Below, one piece after another: positions 21,581 through 32,529 of a stretch of DNA of 53,925 nt; the first letter of the stretch is position 1, and each line of letters opens with the position of its first letter. The stretch is from Chara braunii (Eukaryota > Streptophyta > Charophyceae > Charales > Characeae): assembly GCA_003427395.1 (NCBI GenBank), contig BFEA01000288.1, forward strand, positions 262,392 through 316,316. Reading direction: 5' to 3'. The notes under the pieces were generated by a model. That model saw only the letters and a program-made list of their open reading frames with translations. It was not told the DNA's origin and searched no databases. Made by a program: the position numbers and the translations under genes.

Positions 21581-24500
21581 TGTCGGGCGGTTACAATGCT
21601 ACGCTGCCCTTTACTTCCTTTCAGAGGGCACGCGACGACGACCCCACTCGACAGTATTCTACCTGGTCGGGCTTCGTCGACCATGAGACGGGCCGACACT
21701 GGGACCGACGGGGTTACCAACAATTATCAACCATGCGGTGAGACGATACGCCGGAGAACAGCGCGGCGATATCATTGCTCGACTTTATTTTACGTGGCCG
21801 GGACACACCGACCATGAAGCGGACCGACGCTGCGAACAAGAGGCCTACTTTATCCGGTCGGGACTCACCGACCATGGCACGGGCCAACACCACGGGCAAG
21901 AGGTCATTGGGCCAGTCGAATTCTCTTCCGAAGGGGCGGTCCAGCTAGGGCGCAGGGCCCCCCTAGGCCAATTGAATGAGGGGTCCAATTTTCGTTTACG
22001 GGGCCATCTGGATTTTTCCCTAAGAACGACACCACGACTGCGTGGGGACCGCCTAGGCCCGGGCAGGCCTAAGACAGGCTCGGGACTAGCCATGGTACCA
22101 GGCCGCTGCAGAGGGCCCACTTCCCTACGAGAAGGCCTTTTCCGCCGGGGACCTTTCGGGAGCCCAATCAGGCCCGGACATAGGCCCGGTACCGGGGCGC
22201 TGCAAGCTGTCGGCTGCCTCGGTGCACCCAAGGCCGGGACACACACTTGGGAGAAGGGCCCGGCAGAGTACTTAAGCTCAACCGGGCCCAGACGCGGGGC
22301 ATTCGTCGCACGCGAGGACGGAGGCGCACGCGACACTTCTCCTAGGCGGACTCCAGGCGCACAGGGAATTCGGGCATGCTCGGACACAGGCGTATGGGAT
22401 ATAGACGCACGAGGAGACGGGTGCACGGGAGCGGTACACGGACGGACGAAGGGCACACAGACGCACCCGCGCACACGAGAGGAGCGCGTGCGCGCTAGCG
22501 CGCACCTGCGCCCGAAGGAAGGGACCGCACGCAGCCAGTGCGCACTGGCGCGCACCACCGCGCACGTTCGAGCGAGGAGGAGAGAGTCGGGGCAAGGAGG
22601 ACTGCGCACAGTCAGAGCGCACCACCGCGCACCACCGCGCACCTTCGAGCCACGAGGAGAGAGCCGTGGGGGAGTGCCCGCGCATTAGCGCGAACCTGCG
22701 CACGAGGGGGAGAACCGCGGGGGAACGCGCTCGCACCAGCACGCTCCTGCGCACACGAGGGGAGAACCGTAGGGGAACGCGCGCACACCTGCGCACTAGA
22801 GGGTGGAGTCTCGGGGGAACGTGCGCGCACTAGTACGCACTTGCGCACGTGAGGGGAGAGTCGGGGGATCCTGCGCGCGCCTACGTCGACCTGCGCGTTG
22901 TCGCGCACAGTGAGAGAGGGAGAGCCGGGGGATCCTTCGCGCGCCTGCGCGCACCTGGACGCTCCCGCGCACCGCAGAGGGAGAGAGGACCTGGGGAGAA
23001 GCACGCGCGCATCAGCGCGCAGCCGCGCACAGTCTCGTGCCCCCGTGCTCACTAGCACGCGCCTGCGCAGGGGAGAGAGGACGAAAGGTCCATTTGTAGA
23101 TGCTTGTCTGTTGAAAAAGCATTCGCGTGGGGAGGGGAGCCGCTCGCATCCACGCGCCCCCCCCCGCGCGCACAAGATCTCACCCGCGCGAGGTAGGAGA
23201 GAGCATGGGGGCGACGGGATAGCGAGGGGAAGTACATGCTAACGTGTGCTAACGACGCGACCGGAAGGCATCACACCGAGGGGGTACTTTACCCGGCGGA
23301 CATTTCACCGGGCGGACTTACTTGCCGGGCAGAAAGACTTACCGAGCGGGTACTTTACCGGACGGGTATTTTACCGGACAGGCATTTTACCGGGCGGACT
23401 TACTTGCCGGGCGGACAGACTTACCGGGCGGGTACTTTACCGGATAGGCGTTTTACCGGGCAGACATACTTACGGGACGGGTATTTTACCAGATGGGTAC
23501 ATTACCGGACGGGCATTTTACCGGGCGGACTTACTTGTCAGGCGGACAGACTTACCGGACGGGTACTTTACCGGACGGGCACTTTACCGGACAGGCATTT
23601 TACCGAGCGGACTACCTTGCCGGGCGGACAGACTTACCGGACGGGTACTTTACCGGACAGGCGTTTTACCGGGCGGACAAGCTTACCGGACGGGTATTTT
23701 ACCAGACGGGTGGACGGGCATTTTACCGGGCGGACAGACTTACCGGACGGGTACTTTACCGGACGGGCACATTACCGGGCGGACACTTAACGAACGGGCA
23801 TTTACCGGGCGGATTCTTTTACCGAGCGGACTCATTTTTCGAGCGGACTCATTTTTCGAGCGGACATATTTACCGAGCAGGATACGTTTACCGAAAGGAT
23901 ACATTTCACCGAGTGGGTACTTCGTCGTGCGAAGACTTTACCGAGCGGATATTTCAACGAGCGGACATTTTCACCGAAGGGGTACTATCCCGAAGAGGTA
24001 CTTTTTGTGAAGCGGGCTTTCCGAAGGGGTACTTTCGGGAAGTGGGCTTTCCGAAGGGGCACGTCCGAAGGGGGCTTCCTGAAGGGGTACTTTCGTGAAG
24101 TGGGCCTTCTGAAGGGGTACGTCCGAAGGGGACTTCTTGGGCGGGTACTTTCGTGAAGCAGGCTTTCCGAGGTGGTACACCCGAACTATGGTCACGGTGG
24201 ATCTGGAGCTTTGGCCTCGATGGGCGAGGGAGGCTACGTCAGACACTGAGAGCTCTAGCACGGTCCCTTAGGATCGACGGGCACGATATAGGCGACACCC
24301 AATCGAGAGGAGGATTAGGCGACGTTTGATGACTAGGTCTATAGGGACTCAGACGGATTTCCCAGACACAGGAGCGAGGTGTACGGCTGAGGCCGGAACG
24401 AGTGTCTCGCACCCCATTGTTTTGGATTGAATGCAACTACTTCTATTATTTCTGCCAGACGGTGTTTCATGGGTTCCTTCTCGCATTGGTCACGGTCGGC

Positions 24501-24643
24501 TACGTTACTCGTATTTGTTGATGTGGATTGACATGTTTTGTGCAGGTTATAGGAGCCCCGACCGACCCTCCCGCGGGTGACAGACGCGGCGCGAGACATA
24601 GGGTTCGGACGGCGTGCCGGCAGACCCTTTCTACCGGTCGACA
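21581..24643 (+). repeat. 3' LTR
   Basis: Same structure and ends as the 5' LTR (tgtcgggcgg to ggtcgaca). It carries about 45 bp at 23084-23128 that are absent from the 5' LTR at the matching point (about 16037), and it lacks the N-joined duplication. Its minisatellite array (about 23280-23815) differs in unit order and includes a shortened unit around 23705. Confidence 0.93.
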
Positions 24644-24647
24644 ACGT
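24644..24647. repeat. Target-site duplication, right copy (ACGT)
   Basis: It matches 14541-14544 and directly follows the terminal CA of the 3' LTR. Confidence 0.75.
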
Positions 24648-24712
24648 GTCCTCCAGCCATATGATCAGGGCAACCCCCCCCCCATCTGCCACCGGCTAGG
24701 CCCGAGCAACAT

Positions 24713-24905
24713 AGGCCAAGATTCCAATAATCTGATGAGGCCATCACCTCAGAAACCTTTCAACTCGTTGTCGGAAATCTTCTGATGAGGCGTAGATATT
24801 GCATGTGCGTTTGTGTATTCTCCAACCCAGCCAGCCAAGACTCCAATAATCTGATGAGGCGTAGATATTGCATGTGCGTTTGTGTATTCTCCAACCCAGC
24901 CAGCT
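24713..24905. repeat. 69-bp tandem duplication
   Basis: ctgatgaggcgtagatattg with the following ~45 bp occurs at 24782 and again at 24851. A further diverged ctgatgagg unit lies at about 24732. Confidence 0.85.
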
Positions 24906-25200
24906 ATATGTCCGCTCGTTGTCGGAAATCTTTTGATGAGGCCATCAATTCGGAAACCGCCTCATGTGCTATCCTTTCTGTCGAGTTGCTGCACTTCTCA
25001 GATGATGTCAACCCACTCCTTGTTGATTTGGTCGCTGCTCCGTTGCATCACCAGTTCCTCGCGCAAGGATGCCTTTTGCATGCCAACCACGAGGTGCCAC
25101 ACCTCGCCCGTCTCGCCAGAAAAATCCTACACGTCAACACCCACGATTGACTCTCCCTCTCGCTTGCAATGGCATAAACATACTCCGTCCTCCTCAGCAC
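24905..25200 (+). pseudogene. Possible hAT transposase dimerisation-domain fragment
   Basis: The frame reads through DDVNPLLVDLV, then HEVPHLARLARKILHVNTHD and a stop; a neighbouring frame continues with TIDSPSRLQ. The pattern PxLARLARKxL, then a variable stretch, then SPSxR resembles the hATC dimerisation domain, which typically reads LARxARxxLxxPxTSxxSER. The match is short, needs a frameshift, and no other transposase part is visible nearby, so this is a weak call. Confidence 0.28.
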
Positions 25201-26747
25201 CATCGAGCACTCAGGTCACACGACCGTCGGGCCCGCCGGCCAGTGTGTTCCCAACACACTCGAGGGAAAAAAACTCACTGAAGACTAACTCATCTTGTCA
25301 AGTCGCTGCCACTCAGTGCCACACTGGATTGGCGACACTCCTATCTGACTGCTAATGGGACCGCAAATGCTTTTTTTTTTGCATTTTTTTCAAAACATGG
25401 CAAAAATCCATTCACAAAAGATCTTGCACAATTTGTGGATGGCGCCATATGGCCAGCCAAGTACCAAATCCCCATTTCTCCAGACGGTCGCGACCTTGTC
25501 CCATCTGAAAAGGTACAGTAGTGTCACGTGAACCATGCCTAAAACCTCAAATTGGCCCTTCCTAAATCCGCATATTTTGCGGATTTGGGGTCGCAGTGTG
25601 AGTATGCCCTCACTCGCGCCCCACCGACTAAGGCCTTGACCAAACAAGGAAAAATTGTGGAAAAAACAACGTGGAAAAACTTATTTTGTACACAAACCAT
25701 CTCCCTCTCGTCTCTACTATTATGTGTCTCTCTTCTTCCTCATCATCCTGTATGTTCCTCTTCTTCTTTTTTGTTGCCCTTCTTCTTGAGCCCCCACCAT
25801 TGTAATAATAAAGATACAAATAACCAAAACATATCAACCAAATATTAACGTCAAACGACAACTTTAAACCTAAAATAACGCCTTCGAGTAATATGATCTA
25901 TGTACTGATAAACATGACAGTCATACCTCTCCTTCCTCTTCCTCCTTAGCGGCCCTCATCCTCCTCTCACCGCTATAACCTTACTTCTCCTTCCAACTAC
26001 GCATGCCTCCTTCATATCTCTTGTCCTCGAGTGATTGCTTTAGTCGCTTCTACTCCTCCCTTATCCTCACCCTCTGTCATTTTTTTACAGCTATGGATTA
26101 CTACTCTCTTCTACTTTTTTTCATGCGTGCCCCTCATCCTCCTCTCACTATTATAGTCGCACTCCTCTCTTTTATTCGTCGCAATGTATCACTTATTGGA
26201 AGGTCAATGATGGGAGGCGCAACGACTGCTCTCAGACGACATAATAATAATGTGTGCACATATAATTATGTAGAAGGATTTATTTTGGCGGCCTATTGCA
26301 ATTGTCAACACGATTCCAACCCATCAACTGTTGGAGAGTGTTGCATAGTCGCTTATGCAAAAAAATGTGGTTGCTTCGGCTACGGAAAAGGTTATTGGAA
26401 ACCCCTTTGTTATTTTCAAATTTCGTTTAGAGATAGCCTCTCCCGACCTACCAACACACACGCCAAATTCATATTGTATACCTTATATTTCACTTTTTTA
26501 TGAAATAAAGAAACAATCCAAATACTATACACGTTTAGATCATGTTAGAAAATAAATAATCAAATTGGATCTTATTTATTTATATCAAATTAAAAAATTT
26601 ACGATTCAATCAAACCATTTTTTTATATATCTTGCACTCAAGTTTTTTAAAAGAAATTGAAAAAATAAATTGATTATCACACATATGACTTTTGTACAAA
26701 ATAAGAAATTTATAAAAAAAAACTACACAGCCTTATTACGTCAATAA
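25201..26747. other. No gene recognised; transition to AT-rich DNA
   Basis: Pyrimidine-rich between about 25690 and 26120, then AT-rich. A plus-strand open frame at 26003-26503 has no recognisable domain and uneven composition. A small hairpin (aaatccgc / gcggattt) lies at about 25563-25585. Confidence 0.55.
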
Positions 26748-27030
26748 CTAGGCTACCAAAGTGGTCCGGGTCCACTTGCCCTGTTCGGCCAAAAAAAAAA
26801 CAAAAAAAAAAAATAAACAATATTTTTTAATTAAACTTTTTATTTTAAATTTGGTACATAATTTCGATGTGACCCCATGGCAAAAGTTGTTCAGTTTAGT
26901 TTTCTGTATAACATAATTTTTTTTCGGATTTCTTGGATTTGTTTTATTTTTTTTTTCCGGATAGAACCTACCCTGCTCAGGAAAATAGGGTGACCTGGGC
27001 ATTTCCCGGGCGGCCCGGCTGGTAGCCTAG
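26748..27030. mobile_element. TIR element, ~283 bp, family CTAGGCTACCA (copy a)
   Basis: Perfect 11-bp terminal inverted repeats CTAGGCTACCA / TGGTAGCCTAG. GC-rich ends (gtggtccgggtcc; cccgggcggcccggc) enclose an AT-rich middle holding the family core (ttcgatgtgaccccatgg, then caaaagttgttcagtt). AATAA precedes the left end and recurs two bases beyond the right end. With no coding capacity this is a MITE-like non-autonomous DNA element. Confidence 0.8.
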
Positions 27031-27206
27031 GTTAATAAATAGATATTTTAATTTAACACCTTTTGCGTAGGTCAAGTAAAAAGAATGTAACACAATCATA
27101 CAATCGATTGATATTTTTTGCATTTATGTTTTTGTAAGGATAAGTTGCAATTTTTTATACAATATTCCCAACTTACTTTAAATGCAATAAATTTACATAA
27201 AAACTA

Positions 27207-27260
27207 GGCTACCGATCGGGCTGCCCGTGTCACCCTATTTTTCTGAACGGTTCGACCATA
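27207..27260. mobile_element. Fragment of the CTAGGCTACCA family (copy b)
   Basis: An end fragment, inverted relative to copy a: ctaggctaccgatcgggctg, then tcaccctatttttctgaacgg, which mirrors the right end of copy a. Confidence 0.65.
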
Positions 27261-27550
27261 TAGGGGAGAAAAAAAATTCGAATTTTTTTTTACAAAGAAG
27301 TACTTATTTTCATATTCATGTGATTAAACAAAGTACAACAGAAAAATTTTCCAGAATTAAATAATCATTCTATAAAAAAAATACATTCTAAATTTTAGAT
27401 TTTTATTTCATTTTTTAAAATGTCATTCCAATTTTAAAAATTTATGTCTTACTTGAAAACTTTCCTTCCGGGAATGGGGTATCCCTTCTTATTTGAAGTG
27501 CATGCTAGAGATGGAATGAAAATTTGGATGAGTTCATGAAATAGTTTAAT

Positions 27551-27634
27551 TGGACTGTCATTCTGAGTAAGGATTTTCAGTCATAAATAGGTTGGACTGT
27601 CATTCTGAGTAAGGATTTTCAGTCATAAATAGGT
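27551..27634. repeat. 42-bp tandem duplication
   Basis: tggactgtcattctgagtaa and the following bases are repeated exactly at a 42-bp period, in AT-rich DNA. Confidence 0.9.
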
Positions 27635-28120
27635 TAATCCAATCTAAATTTGAAGATATTTGTTGTTGTAGAATGAAATTTTAATTAAAATATTTCATAA
27701 ACTCGTCCAGACTTCCATTCCATCATGAACAAATAGATGTAGTTGGAAGGGAAAAATCATATTTAGACAGGAACTTATAAAATAAAATTGGAAATTTTAG
27801 AATTTGACAAACATTGGAATGATAATTTATAAATGTTAAGGATTTTTTTTTTATGGAATGTTTTTTCAACTTTTATTTTTCATAAGAATATTTCTGTTGT
27901 ATACTCATATTGACCGTAACATAAGACTAAATTCTTTTGAAATTTTAAATTTGATACATTTTGAAGCAGTTTTGGTCACCACTTCGCGTTCAACAATTTG
28001 GCGGAGGTGTCTGAATTGATGTACTTTGTGTTTGGAGGCTCGTAAAAGTGAGTCAAGTACAAAATGTCTCAGGGTTACATAAAAATTTTTTATCATATTT
28101 AAAACAAAAAAACTACAATC

Positions 28121-28560
28121 TAGGCTGTTTTTTCAGGCGCCCAGGCACCCAACTTGTGCCCGGATACACGTCCGAATATTCGGTCGGGCATGAACCCCAG
28201 GTAGGGTTCCGGGCAGCCTAAGCGTAAAAAAAAAAAAAAAAATTGCATAATTAAAACAACTTTTGGTTGAGGGTCCTATCAGAATTATTCACCGAATTAG
28301 GAAAATATATATATATATCACACTAAAGCACCACCCTTAAAACCCTCTTATCCCCTTTAAAATGAATTTATATCCCCCCCCCCCCCCCTTTTGAAAACCG
28401 ATTATAAAAAAATCAAAAGAACCCGGATTTGGGGACCTTTAGAGAGAGATCAGAAAAGGAAAAGGAAAATAGTTTTTTTTTTTTTTTCGCATGCCCGCGT
28501 ACCTCGGACGCCAAGCCCGAATGCCCGGTTGGGCAGGCAAGCATGAAAGTCTTCCTAACA
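28121..28560. mobile_element. Diverged, possibly nested CTAGGCTACCA-type elements
   Basis: Begins ctaggctg with a GC-rich stretch (ggcgcccaggcaccc, cgggcagcctaag), then a poly-A run, then the family core in inverse orientation (aacaacttttggttgagggtcc). A second GC-rich block at 28490-28545 closes it. Boundaries are uncertain. Confidence 0.45.
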
Positions 28561-29002
28561 AGTAATTTATTAATTTTTATTTTTTTATTATTTTTCGGTT
28601 CGACCTCACAATGATCCTGCACCACTCTGGTTTTTACAATACTCTGGTCAAAAAAAAAAAAAAAATCATAGAATTACCAAACCATTGTATTGTAAAAAAT
28701 TATTATAAAATTTAAATTATAGTTATATCTTAAAAAACATAATTTCACTCTTAAAATTTTTCGTCTTACTTGAAAAACTTTATTCTAGTAACGTGGTATC
28801 TCTTATAATTTGAACTGCATGCTAAAAATATAATAAAAATATGGATGAGTTCATGAAATATTTTAATTAAATATGAAAATGAGTTTTCGTTATAAACAAG
28901 TTAGCGCAATTTAAGTTATAAAATATTTATTGTGGCTTAATGAAATTATATGGGTAAATTCGATAGTGTCACAAAAATGAGTTATAATTGCGTTATGGGT
29001 TA

Positions 29003-29153
29003 GGCTACCAGAGTGGTCCGGAGTCACTTGCGTGATCGGTAAAAAAAAGTTAAAAAAAAAAAAAAAAAAAAAAATCCAAATTGGTGAAGAAGTTCGATGT
29101 GACCATGAGGCAAACATTGTTTAGTTTATTTTTTTGCATAACATAGTTTATTT
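29003..29153. mobile_element. Truncated CTAGGCTACCA element (copy d)
   Basis: The left end (taggctaccagagtggtccg) and the core (ttcgatgtgacc, gcataacatagt) are present, but the GC-rich right end is replaced at 29153 by the start of copy e. The 50-60 bp to its left (gatagtgtcacaaaaatgag) also precede copy f, so a larger segment was duplicated. Confidence 0.7.
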
Positions 29154-29429
29154 CCTAGGATACCAGCCGGGCCGCCCGGGTCCCGGGTGGCTAGCCCGTG
29201 CAAGGACAAGGGAGGGGCCCAGCAAAACAAAAAAAAAAACAAAAAATCCGAAAAAAAACTATGTTATGCAGAAAAATAAACTAAACAACTTTTGCCTCAG
29301 GGTTGCATCAAACTTCTTTACCAAATTTAAAATATAAAATAAAAATTTAAAATATATATATATATATTTTTTTTTTAAATATTTTTGGCCCGTCCGGACA
29401 AGTGACCCCGGGCCACTCTGGTAGCCTAG
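29154..29429. mobile_element. CTAGGCTACCA element (copy e), inverted
   Basis: Starts ctaggataccagccgggccg and ends ggccactctggtagcctag, with the core in reverse complement (caacttttgcctcagggttg). It directly abuts copy d. Confidence 0.75.
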
Positions 29430-29438
29430 TTTGTTTTC

Positions 29439-29475
<37 letters not shown>

Positions 29476-29578
29476 GGACCTTCCGTGGTCCTTGAATGAG
29501 CGGGTGGCAATAAATATAATTAAATTATAAGGGTAAGTTCGATAGTGTCACAAAAATAAGTTATAATTGCGTTATGTG

Positions 29579-29850
29579 CTAGGCTACCAGAGTGGCCCGG
29601 GGTCACATGCCCGCCGGTCCAAAAAAAATAAAAAATAATAATAAAATAAAATAAATGTTAATTTTTATTCCAAATTTGTGAAGAATTTCGATGTGACCCT
29701 GAGGCAAACGTTGTTTAGTTTATTTTTCTGCATAATATAAGTTTGTTTTCTGATTTTTTGGATTTTTTTTTTTCTTTTTGCTATGACCTTTCCGTGGTCC
29801 TTGCACGGGCTGGCAACCCGGAACCCGGGCGGCCCAGCTGGTAGCCCTGG
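29579..29850. mobile_element. CTAGGCTACCA element (copy f)
   Basis: Starts ctaggctaccagagtggccc and ends ggcccagctggtagccctgg, with the core in forward orientation (ttcgatgtgaccctgaggc). The right TIR has one changed base. Confidence 0.75.
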
Positions 29851-30019
29851 CTATGGGCCATAATACAGTTTGGAATTGCATTTCGAGCACCCTACTTGGC
29901 CAATAAATAGGGTTGTATACATTGTCCCAACCGTAATTGCAAACTATTATCTACAAATATTTTTGTATTGTAACATTGAATAATATTGAAACAAATAGTA
30001 TACGAAAGACAAGTCCTCA

Positions 30020-30410
30020 TTAACTCTATGAGCCTAAATCCAGCAAAAGCTTGCGTCAAAACAGTTATTCATTAACTGAAGTCAATGAATCTAAGTTAAT
30101 TGATTAAAAGAACCACATAAAGAGTGAGTTGGGTAAAACATGTAAACAAAAAATTGCTGAGATATAAATTTTTTTTCTAAGGTAGTATTTTTTTAATATC
30201 CATGTTATTGTCAAAGTGTAAGATTGTGAATTTGAAAACATGGGTTCAACTCCCGTTATTCGCCTCTTGCATCTGAACTTTGGTGAGACTAAATCCAGTC
30301 AAAGTTGGCGTCAAGACAATTATTCCTTGACTGAAGTCAATAAATATGAGTTAATTGATTCAAACAACCACATAAAGAGTGAGTTGGGTACAACATATAA
30401 ACAAAAATCA
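30020..30410. repeat. Diverged direct repeat, ~260-bp spacing
   Basis: gagcctaaatccagcaaaag to gagtgagttgggtaaaacat (about 30029-30140) recurs as gagactaaatccagtcaaag to gagtgagttgggtacaacat (about 30283-30395). The broken trnH-like sequence lies between the two. Confidence 0.75.
30196..30264 (+). pseudogene. trnH-GUG: Broken organellar trnH-GUG-like tRNA
   Basis: The 3' two-thirds match organellar tRNA-His: an anticodon region AGATTGTGAATTT with GTG as anticodon, then a T-arm ATGGGTTCAACTCCCGTTATT and a 3' end TTCGCC. The D-arm is recognisable (TTGTCAAAGTG) but shortened, and the 5' acceptor strand no longer pairs with the 3' strand. It is probably a plastid- or mitochondrion-derived tRNA now decayed in the nucleus. 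Confidence 0.55.
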
Positions 30411-30647
30411 ATATCCAAGGATTACGTTTTTTAAATACTATAACAAATAAATATCGAGTAACCAAAACGGATAGACATTTAATCACTCATATTTGCCCAT
30501 GTTTCAATTATACCTCATTTTTATAACTCTCATGTACTTTCCCCTAAATTATAATTAATATATTCGATAAAATTGTCCACAATTTCAGTCCACTCTCAAC
30601 AATTAGAACTAGTTGGAAGGAAAATCTCATTAAAAAAAAAAAATTAA

Positions 30648-30930
30648 CTAGGCTACCAGCCCGGCCGCCGGGTCCCGAGTAGCCAACCCGTGCAAGGACC
30701 ATGGAAGGTCCCAGCAAAACAAAAGCACAAAAATAATTCCAAAAATTTTGAAAATAAACTATGTTATGCAAAAAGATAAATTGAACAACTTCTGCCTCAG
30801 GGTCACATCGAACGTTTTCACCAAATTTAGAATAAAAATTAAAATTAGAAAATATGTTCTTTGATTTTTATTTATTTATTTATTTTTGGCCCGGCGGGCA
30901 AGTGACCTCGGGTCACTCTAGTAGCCTCGA
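30648..30930. mobile_element. CTAGGCTACCA element (copy g), inverted
   Basis: Starts ctaggctaccagcccggccg and ends gtcactctagtagcctcg. AAATTAA precedes the left end and also follows the right end, which looks like an A/T-rich target-site duplication. The core is in reverse orientation. Confidence 0.78.
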
Positions 30931-32253
30931 AAATTAACCAAAAAAAAAAATAAAATGATAAACATTGTTTACCTTAAAATAATAAATTTTAAATATGAAA
31001 TAGTTTTTAAAAATAAAATGTTGTTTTATCTTTCATTTATTATGATTTTTTTTTTGTGCTTAAGTTTTATAGTTTAACTCGCGTTGAAAAATAACAAGGC
31101 AATAAATAGACACTAAATTAAATGTTTCTTACTTTAATGATACCTTATAAAAAAAACATATATTTTTACTTTTTTTTTTTTAATTTCCTTCACTCTCGAT
31201 CTTTTGTAATTAACCATGCTTTACCTACCGGTGTAGTCGCTCATTAACTCATCTCTAACTTAACCGTGTGTTTTTTTATAAATTATATATTTCATATATA
31301 ATCTGTGAGCATTTACGATATGAGAAAAATTTAAAATTATATTGAATTTAAATGGAGTAGCTGCCTGAGGATTCAACAATGTTCGACATGAGGTGTCGAA
31401 GATCATTATCTGACAACTTGCAAATTTTTTTCCCGTCTTCAATTTTGACAGGTTGTGTGGCGAAGAGAAATTATCGAAAATCGTGTTTTCGGCAGTGGTG
31501 TGACGAACCCCTTAGTGTCGGGGAAAAGGCAAGGAAGCCAATTGGCCTACAATGACATCGTTTGCCACGACACGTTGAACTGTGAGTGCACACGAAAATT
31601 TCAATATCTTTATTTATGCAAAAAAAAAAAAAAACGGTACGAAGTTTCAAAAACACCCCCCGTGGCCAAGAGTAAATAGTCAACAAATTAATTTAAAAAT
31701 TTCATACTGGTCGATGGGCAGCTGCCTCCACGAAAATTAAGACAATCGACACTAGCAGTCAATATACATTTGTCACGGACGGCCGCACATGATCGAAAAC
31801 CACGTAGCGCAAGTGTAAATCGGACCTAGTCGGTTTGAGCCCTTGAATGACCTCACCAAATGCATAAAAGAACAAAATGATGATGGTTCATCTTTTCATT
31901 TTCTAGGGCAAGATTTATTCTTATCTTATTTTGTACATTTGGTGAGTAGTGGATGAGGGTTTAAGAGTTTTTTTTTAAATCACAAAAAAGGAAAAAAATG
32001 ATATAGAAAATAAAACTGAAAGTAAAAAAAAAGAGGAAAAGCGAAGCAAGGGGACCGTGAAAACGGTCTTACACTTTTTTTTTTTTTTCTTTAAAAAATC
32101 ATAATTATATTGCGTAACAAGAGTTCAAGGTCGGGGACCTCACAATTCAACGTGGTAGAAAAGGACATGCTGGGCCATACCAACCTGGCAAACAAATGCA
32201 AATGACAAGCTAGGCGACCACTCACTTTACCTTCTTGTGGACCCATGAAGCTC
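30931..32253. other. AT-rich DNA, no gene recognised
   Basis: AT-rich with homopolymer runs. Short open frames at 31455-31686 on both strands show no domain. A B-box-like cggtttgagccc near 31832 lacks a convincing A box. Confidence 0.6.
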
Positions 32254-32528
32254 TAAGTCGAGACTCTTATGACCACCTGATGGAAAGGCCTCGTGAACTA
32301 CCGAGTGACAGGTAAGTATGGATTTGTAAGATGCACTTACAAAGGTTATATCCTTCCTATGCCAATAAAAATTATGATCCCGATGGACCACGCAGATATA
32401 CTTGCATTTTACAATGCAAAAACCCGTGGCATTTTCAACTACTACTCCTTTGCGGCTCCCCTGGCGGGCCTGAGTCGTATTATACACTTATTGTGGTCTT
32501 CATGTGGTCTTACGTTATCAACTAAATA
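32254..32528 (+). pseudogene. Mitochondrial group II intron maturase, C-terminal fragment
   Basis: The frame contains DHADILAFYNAKTRGIFNYY followed by SFA, SRIIHLLWSSCGLTL and STKYKL. This is the maturase domain X signature of organellar group II intron proteins, which typically reads YNxxxRGxxNYYSF, then LLxxSCAxTLAxKYKL. Such proteins help their host intron splice inside the organelle. The reverse-transcriptase part is absent and the match ends at KYKL near 32527, where an rps14-like sequence begins on the opposite strand. The fragment has no start or intron context, so it is an organelle-derived relic in nuclear-type DNA. Confidence 0.75.
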
Positions 32529-32529
32529 C

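Larger units (their letters stand above)
14545..24643 (+). mobile_element. Ty3/gypsy-like LTR retrotransposon, complete ends, defective interior
   Basis: The element has two ~3.06-kb LTRs beginning TGTCG and ending CGACA, a tRNA-Asp PBS one base inside the 5' LTR, a G-rich PPT before the 3' LTR, and a flanking ACGT duplication. The interior (17610-21580) is only about 4 kb, including 365 N. It keeps the RNase H and integrase parts of pol in Ty3/gypsy order, but I see no gag, protease or reverse-transcriptase palm. It is therefore an internally deleted, non-autonomous copy, oriented plus. The LTRs are much longer than usual for the class and hold two minisatellite families. By eye they differ by a few percent plus indels, so the insertion is not very recent. 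Confidence 0.92.

Noticed and set aside
26003-26503. 166-codon plus-strand open frame
   Set aside because: Composition follows pyrimidine-rich DNA; no family resemblance or conserved motif.
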